From positions 62,001 through 126,000 of the forward strand of contig JBAWUJ010000109.1 of the NCBI GenBank assembly GCA_037176705.1: a stretch of 64,000 bases of DNA, written 5' to 3'. Below are positions 45,736 through 57,360 of this stretch, one piece after another (position 1 is the stretch's first letter; every line of letters starts with the position of its first letter). The notes below the pieces were generated by a model. That model was not told the origin of the DNA, did no database searches, and was given only the letters and a program-made list of their open reading frames with translations. Both the position numbers and the translations under genes were made by a program. This stretch comes from Molossus alvarezi. Its lineage: Eukaryota; Chordata; Mammalia; Chiroptera; Molossidae.

Positions 45736-45789
45736 TTTGGCTGCCTCCCTGTGTTTGTTTCTGTGTATTACTTACCTAGTGGTATGGGG

Positions 45790-46603
45790 GTAGCTGAGAC
45801 CAGGTGCTGCTCGTTTGAAAGAATTTAGAAAAAACCTGAAGCAGTATCCAAGACAGGCCAATCCAATGGCTAAGCAAGTGGCAACAGCTTGGGTGGGCCT
45901 GAAAGTTGGGTGGGGCGGGGCCTCAGGGAGTCTCCAGGGCAGGGTTACTAGTGTGATCCAGGTTGCTGGAGACCCAGATATGGTGGTTGTATGCCGCCCC
46001 AGGGAAGGGCTCAGCAAAGGAACAAAGGCCTCTGACATCACGTTTGTCCTGGAGAAATCCCCTCTCCAGTGCCAAACAGCTCATTTCTTCCCTGTATATC
46101 TCTGGTGTCCCTCGAGCTGCCTCCCCTCCAAGCTTTGAGGGAATGAGTCCCATAAGTCCATGTGCGGACCCTTTAAGGAGCTGCCTGGGGCTCCAGCTGC
46201 TTCAGCTTCCCTGAGCCTCAGTTCCTGCTGGTTTTTCCAGCCAGAAGTTATGGGGATTCTCTTCCTGGCACTGGAAGCCTGAGCGGGGCACCTGGTGTGA
46301 GACAGGGACCCCTCAGTCCTCAGGAAATACCTTCCCAGCTGAGGTATCCTCCTGATTTTTATTCACCACATGTGGGTGTGGGACCAGCCCGTATCGCCTC
46401 CTCCCCTCGCACCTCTGGCCCTCAACCCCTCCTACGAGTATGGATGTGGCTAATGCTTTAATTCCATAGTTGTAGGACTTCCATTCAGTTTGATTTCAGG
46501 CGGTTTTGAATGATGGTTGTTCTGTAGTTTAGCTGTAACTCTGATGCAGTTGTGGGAGGACGCGATACCGCGTTTACCTACACTGCCATCTTGACTGGAA
46601 GTC
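45790..46603 (-). promoter_or_regulatory. HAL1-like 5' UTR
   Basis: This GC-rich region lies upstream of ORF1 in sense. Its outer end reads, in sense, 'caagatggcagtgtagg', which contains a YY1-like 'aagatggc' core as in L1 promoters (inference). CpGs cluster at 46,560-46,572 ('gacgcgataccgcg'). Confidence 0.68.
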
Positions 46604-46939
46604 AAGTTTTTCATTTTTTTGATCTCCTTGTGAACCTATTCATTGTTTAATAACATGCTATGTAGTCTTTATGAGTTGAAATGTTTTTGTGTATTTTTTT
46701 TGTAATTTATTTCTAGTTTCCCATTTCTTTACTTTCTACCTATGTGAGGCTTTCGTTGTGAGTTGGGTCTCTTCTAAATAACATATATATGAGCTATACA
46801 TTCTTATCTATTCATTACTCTGTGTCTTTTGATGGTAGCGTTTAATCTATTTTTGTTTAAAGCAATTATTGATATGTACTTATTTATTGCAATTTTAATT
46901 TATTATGGTTACATTTCTCTTCTCATTTCTTCTGCTTAT

Positions 46940-47830
46940 TATAGCACCCCTTTTCACATTTCTTAGAGAGCTGGTTGTTGCTGACATATTCTATTAGCCT
47001 TTTTGTCTGGGAAGCTCTTCCTTTATTTCACCTTCTATTTTCAATGATAGCCTTGCTGGATAGAATAGCCTTGGATTCAGATCCTTGTTTTCCCTTACCT
47101 TGATCTCTTCATGACTTTCTCCTCTGTCCAGTAGTGTTTTTGTTGAGCATTCAGCTGATAAGGTTATATGGATTTCTTTGTGGATAATCTATTGCTTATC
47201 TCTTGCTGCATTTTATATTCTCTTTCTGTCTTTAATTTTGGCCTTTTAATTATTATGTGTCTCGATGAGGGCGTTATTGAATTCTTCAGAGCTTTAGCTT
47301 TTTGTGCTTCTTGAAGGTATATGACATTCTCTTTCACCAAGTATGAGTGTTTTCTGACAAGATTTCTTCAAATATATTCTTTATCCCTTGCTCAATTACT
47401 TCTTTTCCTGGAACTTCTATGATGTGTGTGTTAGTGTGTTTCATGGTGTCCCACAGTTCTCTTAGGCTGTCTTTCTGTTTTTTAATTGTTTTTTTTTATT
47501 ATTGGTTTTCTTATTGGGTGATATTTTCTACCCTGTCTTCTAAATCACTGATTTAATCTTTGTCTTTCTCTTACCTGCTGTTTATTCCTTCCAATGTGTT
47601 GTGTATATCTGCTATTTTATTATTTGTTTACAGTTTGTTAATTTTCAATTTTTCTTTACCTCCACTCATGCTATTGAGCTCTTTACTTATGTTGTTGAGC
47701 TTCCTCATAGTATTACTCCTAATCCTAGCTTGATATCTTGTCTAAATCCATTTCATAATTCTCTTCCCCTGTAGAATATCTTGTTCTTTCATTTGGGACT
47801 TGTACTTTTGTTTCACCATTGTGGCTGTCT
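46940..47830 (-). pseudogene. L1 ORF1 pseudogene (second copy)
   Basis: This is collinear with 30,730-31,600. The C-terminal domain is near 46,980-47,180 and the N-terminal region near 47,500-47,820. There are many stops. No frame longer than ~70 codons survives on the minus strand. Confidence 0.75.
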
Positions 47831-48331
47831 CAGTGGGTTTCAGAGCCTGCCAAATTTTTCCTGTGGGTGTTGGTGTTTTTCTGGTTGTGGCTTCCTTTAC
47901 TGGGTCAGGATCAGTGTGAATGAACCCATGCTAAACAGTACTCTCAAGGATTATTCTTCTTGGTAGTTTGGAAGGCCAAGAAAATGTTCATTTATCCTCT
48001 AGCTTTTTCCTGGCCACCATTCATCTCATATACTTGATGAATCTCGATTTATAGCCCTCAAATGTATGAAAAATTCCTTAGGTTTCAGAGGATTTCCAGA
48101 GGGTGGGACACTTGCTTTCTGTCAAACACTATGGGACTCGATTTGCATTTTAGGTCAGCCTGGTGGTGTTGAATTCCTGAGGGAGGGGTCATTGCTTCTC
48201 CCAAGGCTCTGAGAAGCAGCTTCTTGAATAAGGTGGGTACTGTTCTATGAGGGATTGATAACAACACAAATCTCCCAGTCTCCTTCCCTCCAGCTGTTTT
48301 CTGAACCAAGAGTCCTGGACTCTCTTGTCAC

Positions 48332-48569
48332 TTTTTTTTTTTTATCCTCACCCTAGGACATTTTTCCATTTTTTTATACAGATAGAGTGGGAGGGAGAGA
48401 GAGAGAGAGAAACATCAATGTGAAGGGACACATCGAGTGGCTGCCACCTGCACGATCAACCAGGTCCGGGGACAAACTGCAACCGAAGTCGTGCCCTTAG
48501 CGGGAACCGAACCCGGGTCTCTCCAGACCGCAGGCCGACGCTCTAACCGCTGAGCCAAACTGGCCAGGG
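48332..48569 (-). mobile_element. VES-type SINE, copy 3 (young-looking)
   Basis: This SINE is very close to copy 1, with an intact tRNA-like head, B-box-like 'gggttcggttcccg' and a T12 tail on plus. Perfect 10 bp target duplications 'ctcttgtcac' lie at 48,322-48,331 and 48,570-48,579. The paralogous site at ~32,094 is empty, so it inserted after the large duplication. Confidence 0.93.
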
Positions 48570-48897
48570 CTCTTGTCACATTTTAAATGCAGTCAACCCT
48601 CCCTCTACTGCAGCCCAAGGTAAGTAAATGTACTTGATTTTGTGCTATTTTAAACACCTGCCTTCTCAGCTAAAGCAGCCTTCAGCTATTGTTTGTGGGC
48701 CCCCAGCCTGCTCTGTCACACCTCCACAGTTTCTACCAGACTCAATTTGGCACCCTCTTTCTGTCCCTTGTTATACAGGATCTCTCAGCTGTTTGAAGTT
48801 GGTTTTTCCCAATGTTGTGTTTTTATTTTTGTTGTAGTTTCAGTTTGGTTGTGGGAGGAGGATAGTGTAGTTTCCATTTACTCCACTTCCATTTTTC

Positions 48898-49085
48898 CTT
48901 CTTATATGTTGTTAATAATACTGAATCACTAAATATAAATACATATGATTTCTTCAACCTCTTCATGAAATCTCAAATAAAGAAATTCACAAATAGGAAA
49001 CTGAGTCCCTGAAAGAAGACACATGAGGAGTCAGGGTAAAAAGAACTCAAAATCCACATTTCTGGACACATTGGTCCTGATCTGA
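48898..49085. other. Non-L1 flank, second copy
   Basis: This is the paralogue of 32,426-32,637, in the same order relative to the L1 5' end and the (TATC)n tract. It has a few small indels. No gene seen. Confidence 0.7.
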
Positions 49086-49340
49086 AACACCCCATATCTA
49101 TCTATATTTATATCTATATCTAATCTATATCTATATCTATCGATATCTATATCTAATCTATATCTATATCTATATCTATATCCATATCTATATCTATATC
49201 TATCTATTCTATAACTATATCATCTATATGCACCTATATCTATATCTAATCTATCTATATCATCTATAGTTATATCATCTATAATTATATCAATATATTT
49301 ATTTATTTATTTATTTATTGTATTATTTATTTATTTATTT
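49086..49340. repeat. (TATC)n microsatellite and (TTTA)n tract, second copy
   Basis: Units of 'tatc' and 'tatatc' run to ~49,290, followed by 'tttatttatttattta' to ~49,340. It is the paralogue of 32,638-32,830 with a different length and interruptions. Confidence 0.92.
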
Positions 49341-49344
49341 ATTC

Positions 49345-50295
49345 ATGTTACGGATTTTTCTCCTTTCCCTCCCCCTCCATCCCTGCCATTTCCAGCTTTT
49401 TTGTCCATGTCCATTGTTCATGCATACATGCATGTAAGTTCTGTGGTTTATCTCTCCCTCACTAACCCCTCTTCTGGGGATTGTCAGTCTGTACACCACT
49501 TCTACATTTTTGGGACTACCCCATTCCTCAGATTATTACCTTCATCATATTCCACAGATAAGCGAAGTCATATGATACTTTTCTTTCTCTGTTTGGCTTG
49601 TTTCACTTAGGATAATACTTTCCAGGTCCCTCCGTATCGTCACAAAGGATAAGAGATCTTTCTTTCTTACAGCTGCATAGTACTCCATTGTGTATATGTA
49701 CCACAACTTTTTTATCCATTCGTCTACTGATGGACACTTGGGCTGTGTCCACATCTTAGCTATTGTAAATAGTGCTGCTAAAACCAGGGGGTACATATAT
49801 TCTTTCTGATTGGTGTTTTAGGCTTCTTAAGGTATATTTCAAGAATTGGGATCACTTGATCAAGTGGAAGTGCCATTCTTAATTTTTTGAGGTTACACCA
49901 TCGTGTTTTTTATAGTGGCTGCACCAGTCTGCATTCCCACCAGCAGTGTACTGGAGTCCCCTTTCTCCACACCCTCTCCAAGAATTGTTGTTTGATGATT
50001 TGTTGATGGTGGCCATTCTGTCAGGTGTGAGATGATATTTCATTGTTGTTTTAATATGCATCTCTCTGATGATTAGTGATTTTGAGCATTTCTTCATATG
50101 TCTCTTAGCCATTTGTATTTCCTGGTGGGAGAGGTATCTATTTAGTTCCTCTGCCCATTTCTTAATTGGGTTCTATGTCTTCATATTGTGAGTTTTATTA
50201 CCACTCTATATATTTTGGAAATTAACCCTTATCTCATGCATCATTGGGGATTATGGTCTTCCAGATAGTAAGATCCCTGTCTGTTTTGATGGTTG
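49345..50295 (-). mobile_element. L1 3'-end fragment (ORF2 C-terminus)
   Basis: The 3' end is at ~49,345. ORF2 C-terminal frames on minus are at 49545-49796 and 49879-50112. It ends at 'gatggttgtttc' (50,298), where the poly-T of the next L1 begins. It is the paralogue of 32,850-33,243 but longer, so the two copies of this locus have different junctions. Confidence 0.8.
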
Positions 50296-50574
50296 TTTCT
50301 TTTTTTTTTTTGTACATTTCTTTTTTTATGAATTTTTTATGTATTTTTTTGTTACAGATATTTTACCTTTTTACCCCATTGGCACCCCTCACCCCACCCC
50401 ACCGGCCCCTTCCCCGGCTTAGTTGTCCATGTCCATTGGTCATGCATACATGCATATAAGTTCTGTGGTTTATCTCTTCCCACCCCCACACCCCCTCTTC
50501 TGAGGGATGTCAGTCTGTGCCCTACTTCCATGTTTCTGGGTCTACTGTATTCCTCAGACTGTTATGTTCATTAT

Positions 50575-52700
50575 ATTCCATATATAAGTGAGATCATGTG
50601 GTATTTGTCTTTTTCTGCTTGACTTCTTTCACTTAGGATAATACTTTCCAGGTCCCTCCATGTTGTCTCAAAGGATAAGAGATCTTTCTTTCTTACCGCT
50701 GCATAGTACTCCATTGTGTATGTGCCACAGCTTTTTTATCCATTCATCTACTGGTGGACACTTGGGCTGTTTCCAGATCTTAGCTATTGTAAATAGTGCT
50801 GCTATGAACATGGGCCTACATATATTCTTCCTGATTGGTGTTTCAGGCTTCTTAGGGTATATTCCCAGCAGTGGGATCACTGGGTCAAATGGAAGTTCAA
50901 CTTTTAATTTTTTGAGGTAGCACCATATTGTTTTCCATAGTGGCTGCACCAGTCTGCATTCCAACCAGCATTGTATTAGAGTCCCCTTTTCTCCACACCC
51001 TCGCCAACACTGTTGTTTGATGATTTGTTGATGGCGGCCATTCTGACAGGTGTGAGGTGATACCTCATTGTTGTTTTAATTTGCATCTCTCTGATGATTA
51101 GTGATGTTGAGCATTTCTGCATATGTCTTTTGGCCATTTGTATGTCCTGTTTGGAGAGGTGTCTATTCAGCTCCTCTGCCCATTTTTTAATTGGGTTCTT
51201 TGTCTTCCTTTTGTTGAGTTGTAGGAGCACTCTATATATATTGGAAATTAACCCCTTATCTGATACATCATTGGCAATGATGTTCTCCCATAGAGTGGGT
51301 TGCCGTTCCATTTTGATGATTGTTTCTTTTGCTGTGCAGAAACTTTCAGTTTAATGTAGTCCCAAGTGTTCATATTCTCCTTTATTTCTGTTGCCTTAGG
51401 TGATGTGTCAGTGAAAATTCTGCTGTGTATGATGTCTGAAATTTATTGCGTACAGTTTCTGCTACGATTTTTATGGATTCATGAGTCACATTTAAGTCAT
51501 ATCCATTTTGAGTTTATTTTTGTGTATGGTGTAAGTTGATGGTCTAGTTTCATTTATTTGCATGTAGCTGTCCAATTTTCCCAGCACCATTTATTAAAGA
51601 GGCTGTCTTTACTCCACTGTATGCTCTTGCCACCTTTGTCAAATATTAATTGAGCATATTGCCTTGGGTCCATTCCTGGGTTCTCTGTTCTGTTCCACTG
51701 GTCTTTATGCCTGTTCTTTTGCCAGTACCAGGCTGTATTGATTACAGTGGCTTTGTAGTATAACCTGAAATTGGTAATGTAATCCCTCCAACTTTGTTCT
51801 TCTTTCTCAAGAATGCTGAGGCTATCTGGGGTATTTTTTGGTTCTATATGGCCTTTTGAAGTATTTGTTCTAATTCTGTGAAGTATGCCTTTTGTATTTT
51901 CATGAGGATTGCATTGAATCTACAAATTGCTTTGAGTAGTATGGTCATTTTAATGATGTTAATTATTCCAGTCCATGAACAAGGTAAGTGCTTTCACTTT
52001 TTTATATCTTCCTCTATTTCCTTTTTCAATGACTTGTAGTTTTCTGTGCATAGGTCCTTTACTTCTTTGGTTAACTTTATTCCTAGGTATCTCAAGTTTT
52101 TTTTTTCAACAATGGTAAATCGAATTTTTTTTTTTTCGTTTCTCTTTCTGTGAGTTTATCATTGGTGTATAAAAATGTGATCGATTTCTTGACGTTAATA
52201 TTGTATCCTGCTACTTTGCCAAATTTATTTATTAAGTCTAGTAAATATTCGATGGAGGCTTTGGGGTTTTCCATGTATTGTATCATGTCATCTGCGAATA
52301 ATGACAGTTTCACTTTCTCCTTTCCAATTTGGATGCCTTTTATTTTTTCTTCCTGTCTGATGGCTGTGGCTAAGACTTCCACTTTGAAGTCCTCCAGAAG
52401 ATTTCTATTATATCTTCGTGCTCTTATATTGGGTGCATATATATTTATTAAGGTTATATCTTCCTGTTAGATTCTTTCAATATTATGTAGTGGCCTTCTT
52501 TGTCTCTACTTATGGCCTTCATTTTGAAATCTATTTTATAAGATATGAGTATTGCTACCCAACTTTTTTTTTTCCTTTTTGTTTGCCTCGAAGATTTTTT
52601 TCCATCCCTTCACTTTCAACCTTTTGTTGTGAGGTGGGTCTCTTGTAAACAACATATAGATGCGTCATGCTTTCTTATCCAATCAGCTACTCTGTGTCTT
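50575..52700 (-). pseudogene. L1 ORF2 pseudogene with intact FADD box but missing RT N-terminus
   Basis: C-terminal blocks are at 50668-50964 and 50976-51311 ([16 protein letters not shown] and IRRYNLT-like regions typical of the ORF2 C-terminus). The RT palm at 52092-52382 keeps FADDMI, the only intact catalytic box I found in the window. The in-line deletion at 52,381 removes the start of RT, and several frameshifts separate the blocks, so there is no activity. Confidence 0.83.
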
Positions 52701-52869
52701 TTTATGGGAGCATTTAGTCCATTTACATTTAGGGTGATTATTGATATGTATTCATTTATTGTCATATTTTGTTTAGTGTGGTACTGTTTTTCTTCCTATT
52801 TCCTCTCCTTATTACAGTAGCCCTTTTAACATTTCTTCCAGTGCTGCTTTGGTGCTAATGTATTCCCTT

Positions 52870-53735
52870 AGCTTTTTTTTTTTTTTTTTTTTTTTCTGAT
52901 AAGCTCTTTATTTGACCTTCTTTTTTGAATGATAGCCTTGCTGGGTAGAATAGTCTTGGATTCAGATCCTTGTTTTTCATGACCTTGATTACTTCATGCC
53001 ATGTTCTTCTGGCCTGTAGTGTTTCTCTTGAGAAGTCAGCAGAGAGCCTTATGGGGTTTCCTTTGTAGGTAACCTGTTGGTATCTCTTGGTGCATTTAGG
53101 ATTCTCTCCTTTTCTTTAATTTTTGGCATTTTGATTAGTATGTGTGTTGGTGTGGGCCTGTTTGGGTTCTTCTTACTTGGGGCTCTCTGTGCTTCTTGAA
53201 CGTGAATGCCTTCTTCCTTCACCAAATAAGGGACATTTTCTGTCACTATTTCTTCAAATATATTCTCTAATCCTTGCTCATTTTCTTCTTCTTCAGGGAC
53301 TCCCATGATGTGAATGTATTATGTTTCCTGTTGTCCCACAGTTCCCTTAAGCTGTCTTCTTGTTTTTTAATTGTTTTAATTTTTTCCTTTTGGTTTCCTG
53401 ATTGGTTGATTTTTTTTTTTTACCCTATCTTGTAATTCACTGATCCGGTCCTCAGCTTTCTCTAGTCTGCTACGTAGACCTTCAAATGTGTTCTTTATTT
53501 CTGATATGTCATTTTTAATTTCTTCTTGGTGGTTTTTAATTTTGAACTGGTTGATTTCAACATTTCTCTGTCTTTACGCATGGTGCTCATGTTCTTACAC
53601 ATGCTGTTGAACTTTTCAAGATCATGGCTCTGAATTCTAGCTCTGTTAATTTGCTTAACTGAAGTTCATTTATCTCCTCTTTGGTAGAGGTCTCTTGTTC
53701 TTTCATTTTGCTTTTGTTTCTGTGTTTCACTATTT
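52870..53735 (-). pseudogene. L1 ORF1 pseudogene
   Basis: The RRM part is at 53049-53306 (MGVPEEEENEQGLENIF, VQEAQRAPSKKNPNRPTP). The N-terminus is at ~53,587-53,735 (KHRNKSKMKEQE). A long T tract (52,867-52,891) interrupts the sequence at the C-terminal end. The N-terminus is nearly identical to that at 37,907-38,010. Confidence 0.8.
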
Positions 53736-53739
53736 TGGC

Positions 53740-54556
53740 TATCACAGTGGGCTTCGGAGCCTGCCAATATTTCCTTGTGGGTGTTGGTATTCTGTTGTTT
53801 TTGGTTCCCTCTCCTGGGTTTGAATAAGCCAGGGTGAACACACTTTACACACCACTGTCAGCCTTACTTTCCTGATTAAAGTTGCTAGCCCTGGGAATGG
53901 TACACTAATCATCCAGCTTTTTGCCTGGAGGATATCAGTAGCAGTTGTCTAAAGTACCTTGATTTGTCAGTTGAATGAAAAACTCCCTTAGGTGCTCAGC
54001 ATAAGGGGATTTCCTGAGGTGGGGCAGATGTTGGTTGTTAATGGACCTCAATTAGCATTTCAATGGCCACCTTGTGGGGTCGAATCTCTGAGGGAGGGGC
54101 CACCGCCTCTCCCCAGGGCCCTGGGAAGAATTAAGATGACCACAGTTCTCCATCGCTGCACTCAGCAAAAGCTCTGAGCACCCTCCAAATCCCGAGTGTC
54201 ACAACACAGTTCCAGTCCAGTCTGCCCTCCCTCTGCCGGAGCCCAAGGTAAGTGGCTGTGGCTCTTTGAGCCTCTGTCCAGGCTCTGATTTGTGGAACCG
54301 CCTAGGAGTTTAACCCAAGGGTGATGGTCACAACTAAGGCCGCTGCTCCCATCTAAGGCCGCTGCCTATGGTGGGCTCCTAGCCACCCTCTCGCGTCTCC
54401 GCAACTCTTCCAGAATTGAGTCAGTGAACCTGGTTATGTGATCCTAGAAGCTGCTTTTCTGTTGTATTTTTCTGATGATTTGTCTTTATTATCGTTGTAA
54501 TACAGTTTGTCCTGGGAAATGGTCTGTGTAGCTTCCATTCACTCTGCCACCATTTT
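53740..54556 (-). promoter_or_regulatory. L1 5' UTR (fossil), paralogue of 38,010-38,808
   Basis: It has the same order of sequence, including the 'ctaaggccgctgc' direct repeat near 54,337-54,370 and the 5' terminus 'actctgccaccatttt'. The difference from its paralogue is a scatter of single bases. Confidence 0.75.
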
Positions 54557-54886
54557 GGAATCTGTTTTCCTAAATCCTGAGATACCTGTTTTATTCCCTC
54601 ATTGAATAAAAATGACTGCTGACTATATACTAGGTTTTGGGGATGTAACAGAGAACAAAACAGACAAAAATTCCCGCTCAGATGGAGCTTGCATTCTAGT
54701 GAGGGAGAAACAGGCAGTTAACAAAAGTCATATCAGATGGTGACAAAAGCTATGAAACGTAAATAGAAATACGGTGTTTTGAAGGTTCTAACATATACTT
54801 CACCTTTCCTGATTACTTAACCATTCTCTCTGCTCTGTTTGACCTTATTGCCCTTTCCATTTATTTTCATCCTATACATTTTTTAA
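54557..54886. other. Non-L1 flank, second copy
   Basis: This is the paralogue of 38,809-39,128, in the same position between an L1 5' end and the next L1 3' end. Resemblance to an ancient L2/MIR-type repeat is tentative. No gene seen. Confidence 0.7.
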
Positions 54887-56150
54887 AATATTTTTTATTA
54901 ATTTATTTTTGGTATAGACATTTCTCCTTTTTTTCCCCTTTGACACCCTCCTTCCTATCCCCTTTACCCCATATCCAGCTTTGTTGTCTGTGTCCATCGG
55001 TTTTGCGTACATGCATATAATTTCTGTGGTTTATCTTTTCCCTCCCCCAGTACCCCCTCTTCTGAGGGTTGTCAGTCTGTATCCCACTTTCACGTCTTTG
55101 GGTCTACCCAGTTCCTCAGACTGGTATGTTCATTATATTCCATAAATAATTGAGATCATGTGATATTTGTGTTTTTATACTTGGTTTGCTTCACTTAGGA
55201 TAATACTTTCCAGGTCTTTCCATGTAATCTCAAAGGGTAAGAGATCTTTCTTTCTTTTAGCTGCATAGTGCACCATTCTGTATATGTACCACTGTTTTTT
55301 ATTCATTCGTCTACTGATGGACACTTGGGCTGTTTCCAGATCTTAGCTAATGTAAATGGTGCTGCTATGGACATGGGGGTACATATATTCTTTCTGATTG
55401 ATTTTTCAGGCTTCTTAGGGTATATTCCTAGAAGTGGATCAAATGGCAATTCAATTTCTAATTTTTTGTGATAACACCATATTGTTTTCCATAGTGGCCC
55501 CACCAGTCTGCATTCCCACCAGCACTGTACTAGAATCCCGTGTTCTCCACACTCTCATCAACACTTGTTGTTTGATGATTTATTGATTTCAGCCATTCTG
55601 ACACGTCTGAGGTGATACCGCACAGTTGTTTTCATTTGCATCTCTCTGATGATTAGTGCTGTTGAGCATTTCTTCATATGTTTCTTAGCCATTTGTATGT
55701 CCTGTTTGGAGAGGTGTCTATTTATTTCCTCTTCCCATTTTTTAAATGGGTTCTTTGTCTCCCTTTTGTTTAGTTGTATGTGTACTCTATATATTTTGGA
55801 AATTAAACACTTATTTGATATATCATTGGCAATTATGCTCTCCCATACAGTGGCTTGCCTTTCCATTTCGGTGGTGGTTTCTTTTGCTTTGCAGAAGCTT
55901 TCGAGTTTGATGTAGCCCCATGTGTTCATTTCTTACTTTTTGTTATGTGGCCTCAGATGATGTATCAGTGAAAACTCTGCTGCTTGTGATGTCCCAAATG
56001 TTGCTACATACATTTTTTCTACAATTTTTATGGATTTACCAGTTCCATTTAAGTCTTTTATCCACCTGAGTTTATTCTTGTTTATGATGTAAGTTGATGT
56101 TCTAGTTTTATTATTTTGCACGTAGCTATCCAATTTTCCCAACCCCATTC
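54887..56150 (-). mobile_element. L1 3' part, second copy of 39,129-40,440
   Basis: L1 3' UTR and ORF2 C-terminus (minus frames 55303-55503 and 55558-55929). Shared private bases such as 'gacatgggggtac' and 'gattgatttttcag' tie it to 39,129-40,440. It stops at ~56,150, where another L1 3' end begins. Confidence 0.8.
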
Positions 56151-56895
56151 TAATTGATTTTTTATTAATTTATTTTTGTTACAAATGTTTATTTTTTTTC
56201 TCCACTGAGACCCTCCTTACAATCCCTACAGCTCCTCGCTGCATTGTTTGCTATGTCCTTTGGTTATGCCTATATGCATATAAGTTCTTTAGTTTATATT
56301 TTTCCTCTTCCCCATTTCCCTCTTCTGACGTTTGTCAGTCTGAACCTTACTTCTATGTCTCTGGGTCTATTTTGTTCAACTGCTTATTTTGTGCATTACA
56401 TTCCACAAATAAGTGATATCATGTTTTATTTGTCTTTCTTTGATTGGCTTATTTCGTTAAGGATAACACTCTCCAGGTTTCTTCATGCCATCTCAAAGGA
56501 TAAGAGATTTTTTTTTTTATAGATTTACAGTATTCTATTGTGGGTATATACCACAACTTTTTATCCATTCATCTACTGATGGACACTTGGGCTTTTTCCA
56601 GAACTTAGCTATTGTAAATAGTGCTGCTATAAACATAGCTGTACATATATATTCTTTGTGATTGGTGTTTCAGGATTCTTACACTATATTCCTAGAAGTG
56701 GGATTGCTGGCTAAAATGGCAGTTCAATTTTCAATTTTTTGAGATAGCACCATATTGTTTTTCATAGTGGCTGCACCAGTCTGCATTTCCACCAGTAGTG
56801 TACTAGACTCCCCTTTTCTCCACACCCTCTTCAGCACTTGTTGTTTGATGATTTGTTGATGGCAGCCATTCTGGCGGTGTAAGTTAATACCTAAT
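56151..56895 (-). mobile_element. L1 3'-end fragment (old)
   Basis: This is an L1 3' end ('tttatttttgttacaaatg') followed by the ORF2 C-terminus to ~56,895, with more substitutions than its neighbours. It is absent from the sister unit at ~40,440. Confidence 0.75.
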
Positions 56896-57175
56896 AATCA
56901 TTTTTTAAATAAAAAAATAAACCAAGGATTTATTCTGACTCTTGTTATCTGACTAATATTTCAGGATAATCGAATACTTGATGTGGAAAACAATTTTATA
57001 AGAAATTTTAAAAGAAAAAGGAAAAATGCACACATATTCCAAAAGTCTATAGAATAGTTTAATAAAGGTGAAAATATTCATTACCTAGTTTTAATAACTA
57101 TTACCAATATTTTCTGATATTATTTATCTATATGCCCCTTTTCTTTTTTATCAAATTTATTATTTATTTATTATG
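56896..57175. other. AT-rich non-L1 segment
   Basis: About 280 bp of AT-rich sequence with no L1 similarity that I recognise. Phrases such as 'agtctatagaatagtttaa' suggest a very old interspersed repeat, but I cannot assign a family. No coding frame. Confidence 0.5.
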
Positions 57176-57360
57176 TATGTATTTTAATTAATTTATTCAT
57201 TTTTTTTGTTACAGATATTTCTCCTTTTTCCCCCAGACCCCTTTCTATCTATCCTGCCTCCTCACAAGCATTGTTGTTTATGTCTGTTGGTTTTGCATAC
57301 ATGCATATATGTTCTTTGGTTTATCTCATAACCCCCCCCCTCACTTCCCTCTTCTGAAGT
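57176..57360 (-). mobile_element. Short L1 3'-end fragment
   Basis: About 185 bp of L1 3' UTR from 'tttttttgttacagatatttc' to the C-rich/'ttctgaagt' point. It is followed without a gap by ORF2 C-terminal sequence of the next block at 'tgcatctctcaactg'. Confidence 0.72.

Larger units (their letters stand above)
44446..46603 (-). mobile_element. HAL1-like element (ORF1-only L1 relative)
   Basis: This is a 2.16 kb insertion. From its 5' end on the right it has a 'acttccagtcaagatggcag'-type start, a 5' UTR (to ~45,790), ORF1 (45,735 to ~44,890), a 3' UTR with no ORF2 at all, and an A-rich tail ('tttctttctttct' on plus). It is flanked by 15 bp target duplications: 'aagtttttaattttt' at 44,431 and 'aagtttttcattttt' at 46,604. 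Both sister L1 copies (near 30,385 and 63,554) have the empty site. HAL1 ('half-L1') elements carry ORF1 only and rely on L1 ORF2p in trans. The alternative is an L1 that lost ORF2 by deletion. Confidence 0.8.
46604..48897 (-). mobile_element. Endonuclease-deleted L1, second copy, right part
   Basis: This continues 43,767-44,430 after the HAL1-like insertion. The endonuclease deletion junction ('ctagtttcccatttcttt') is at ~46,715. ORF1 lies at ~46,940-47,830, and the 5' UTR runs to 48,897 ('actccacttccattttt') with a VES SINE inside. It is collinear with 30,390-32,425. Confidence 0.84.
50296..54556 (-). mobile_element. L1 with 1.6 kb internal deletion, both ends present
   Basis: The 3' end has poly-T at 50,299-50,309. 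ORF2 C-terminus and RT palm run to 52,380. There 'gctaagacttcc' (RT) joins 'actttgaagtcctcc' (endonuclease), removing roughly 1.6 kb of RT N-terminus, linker and endonuclease C-terminus relative to 33,244-38,808. The endonuclease N-terminal part lies at 52,390-52,700, ORF1 at ~52,870-53,735 and the 5' UTR to 54,556. The 5' third (from ~53,640) nearly matches 37,905-38,808. Confidence 0.83.

Noticed and set aside
44446..46603. Standard 5'-complete L1 that lost ORF2 after insertion
   Set aside because: Not excluded, but its 3' UTR follows ORF1 without any ORF2 trace, and its sequence differs from the L1s here. HAL1-like is the better fit.
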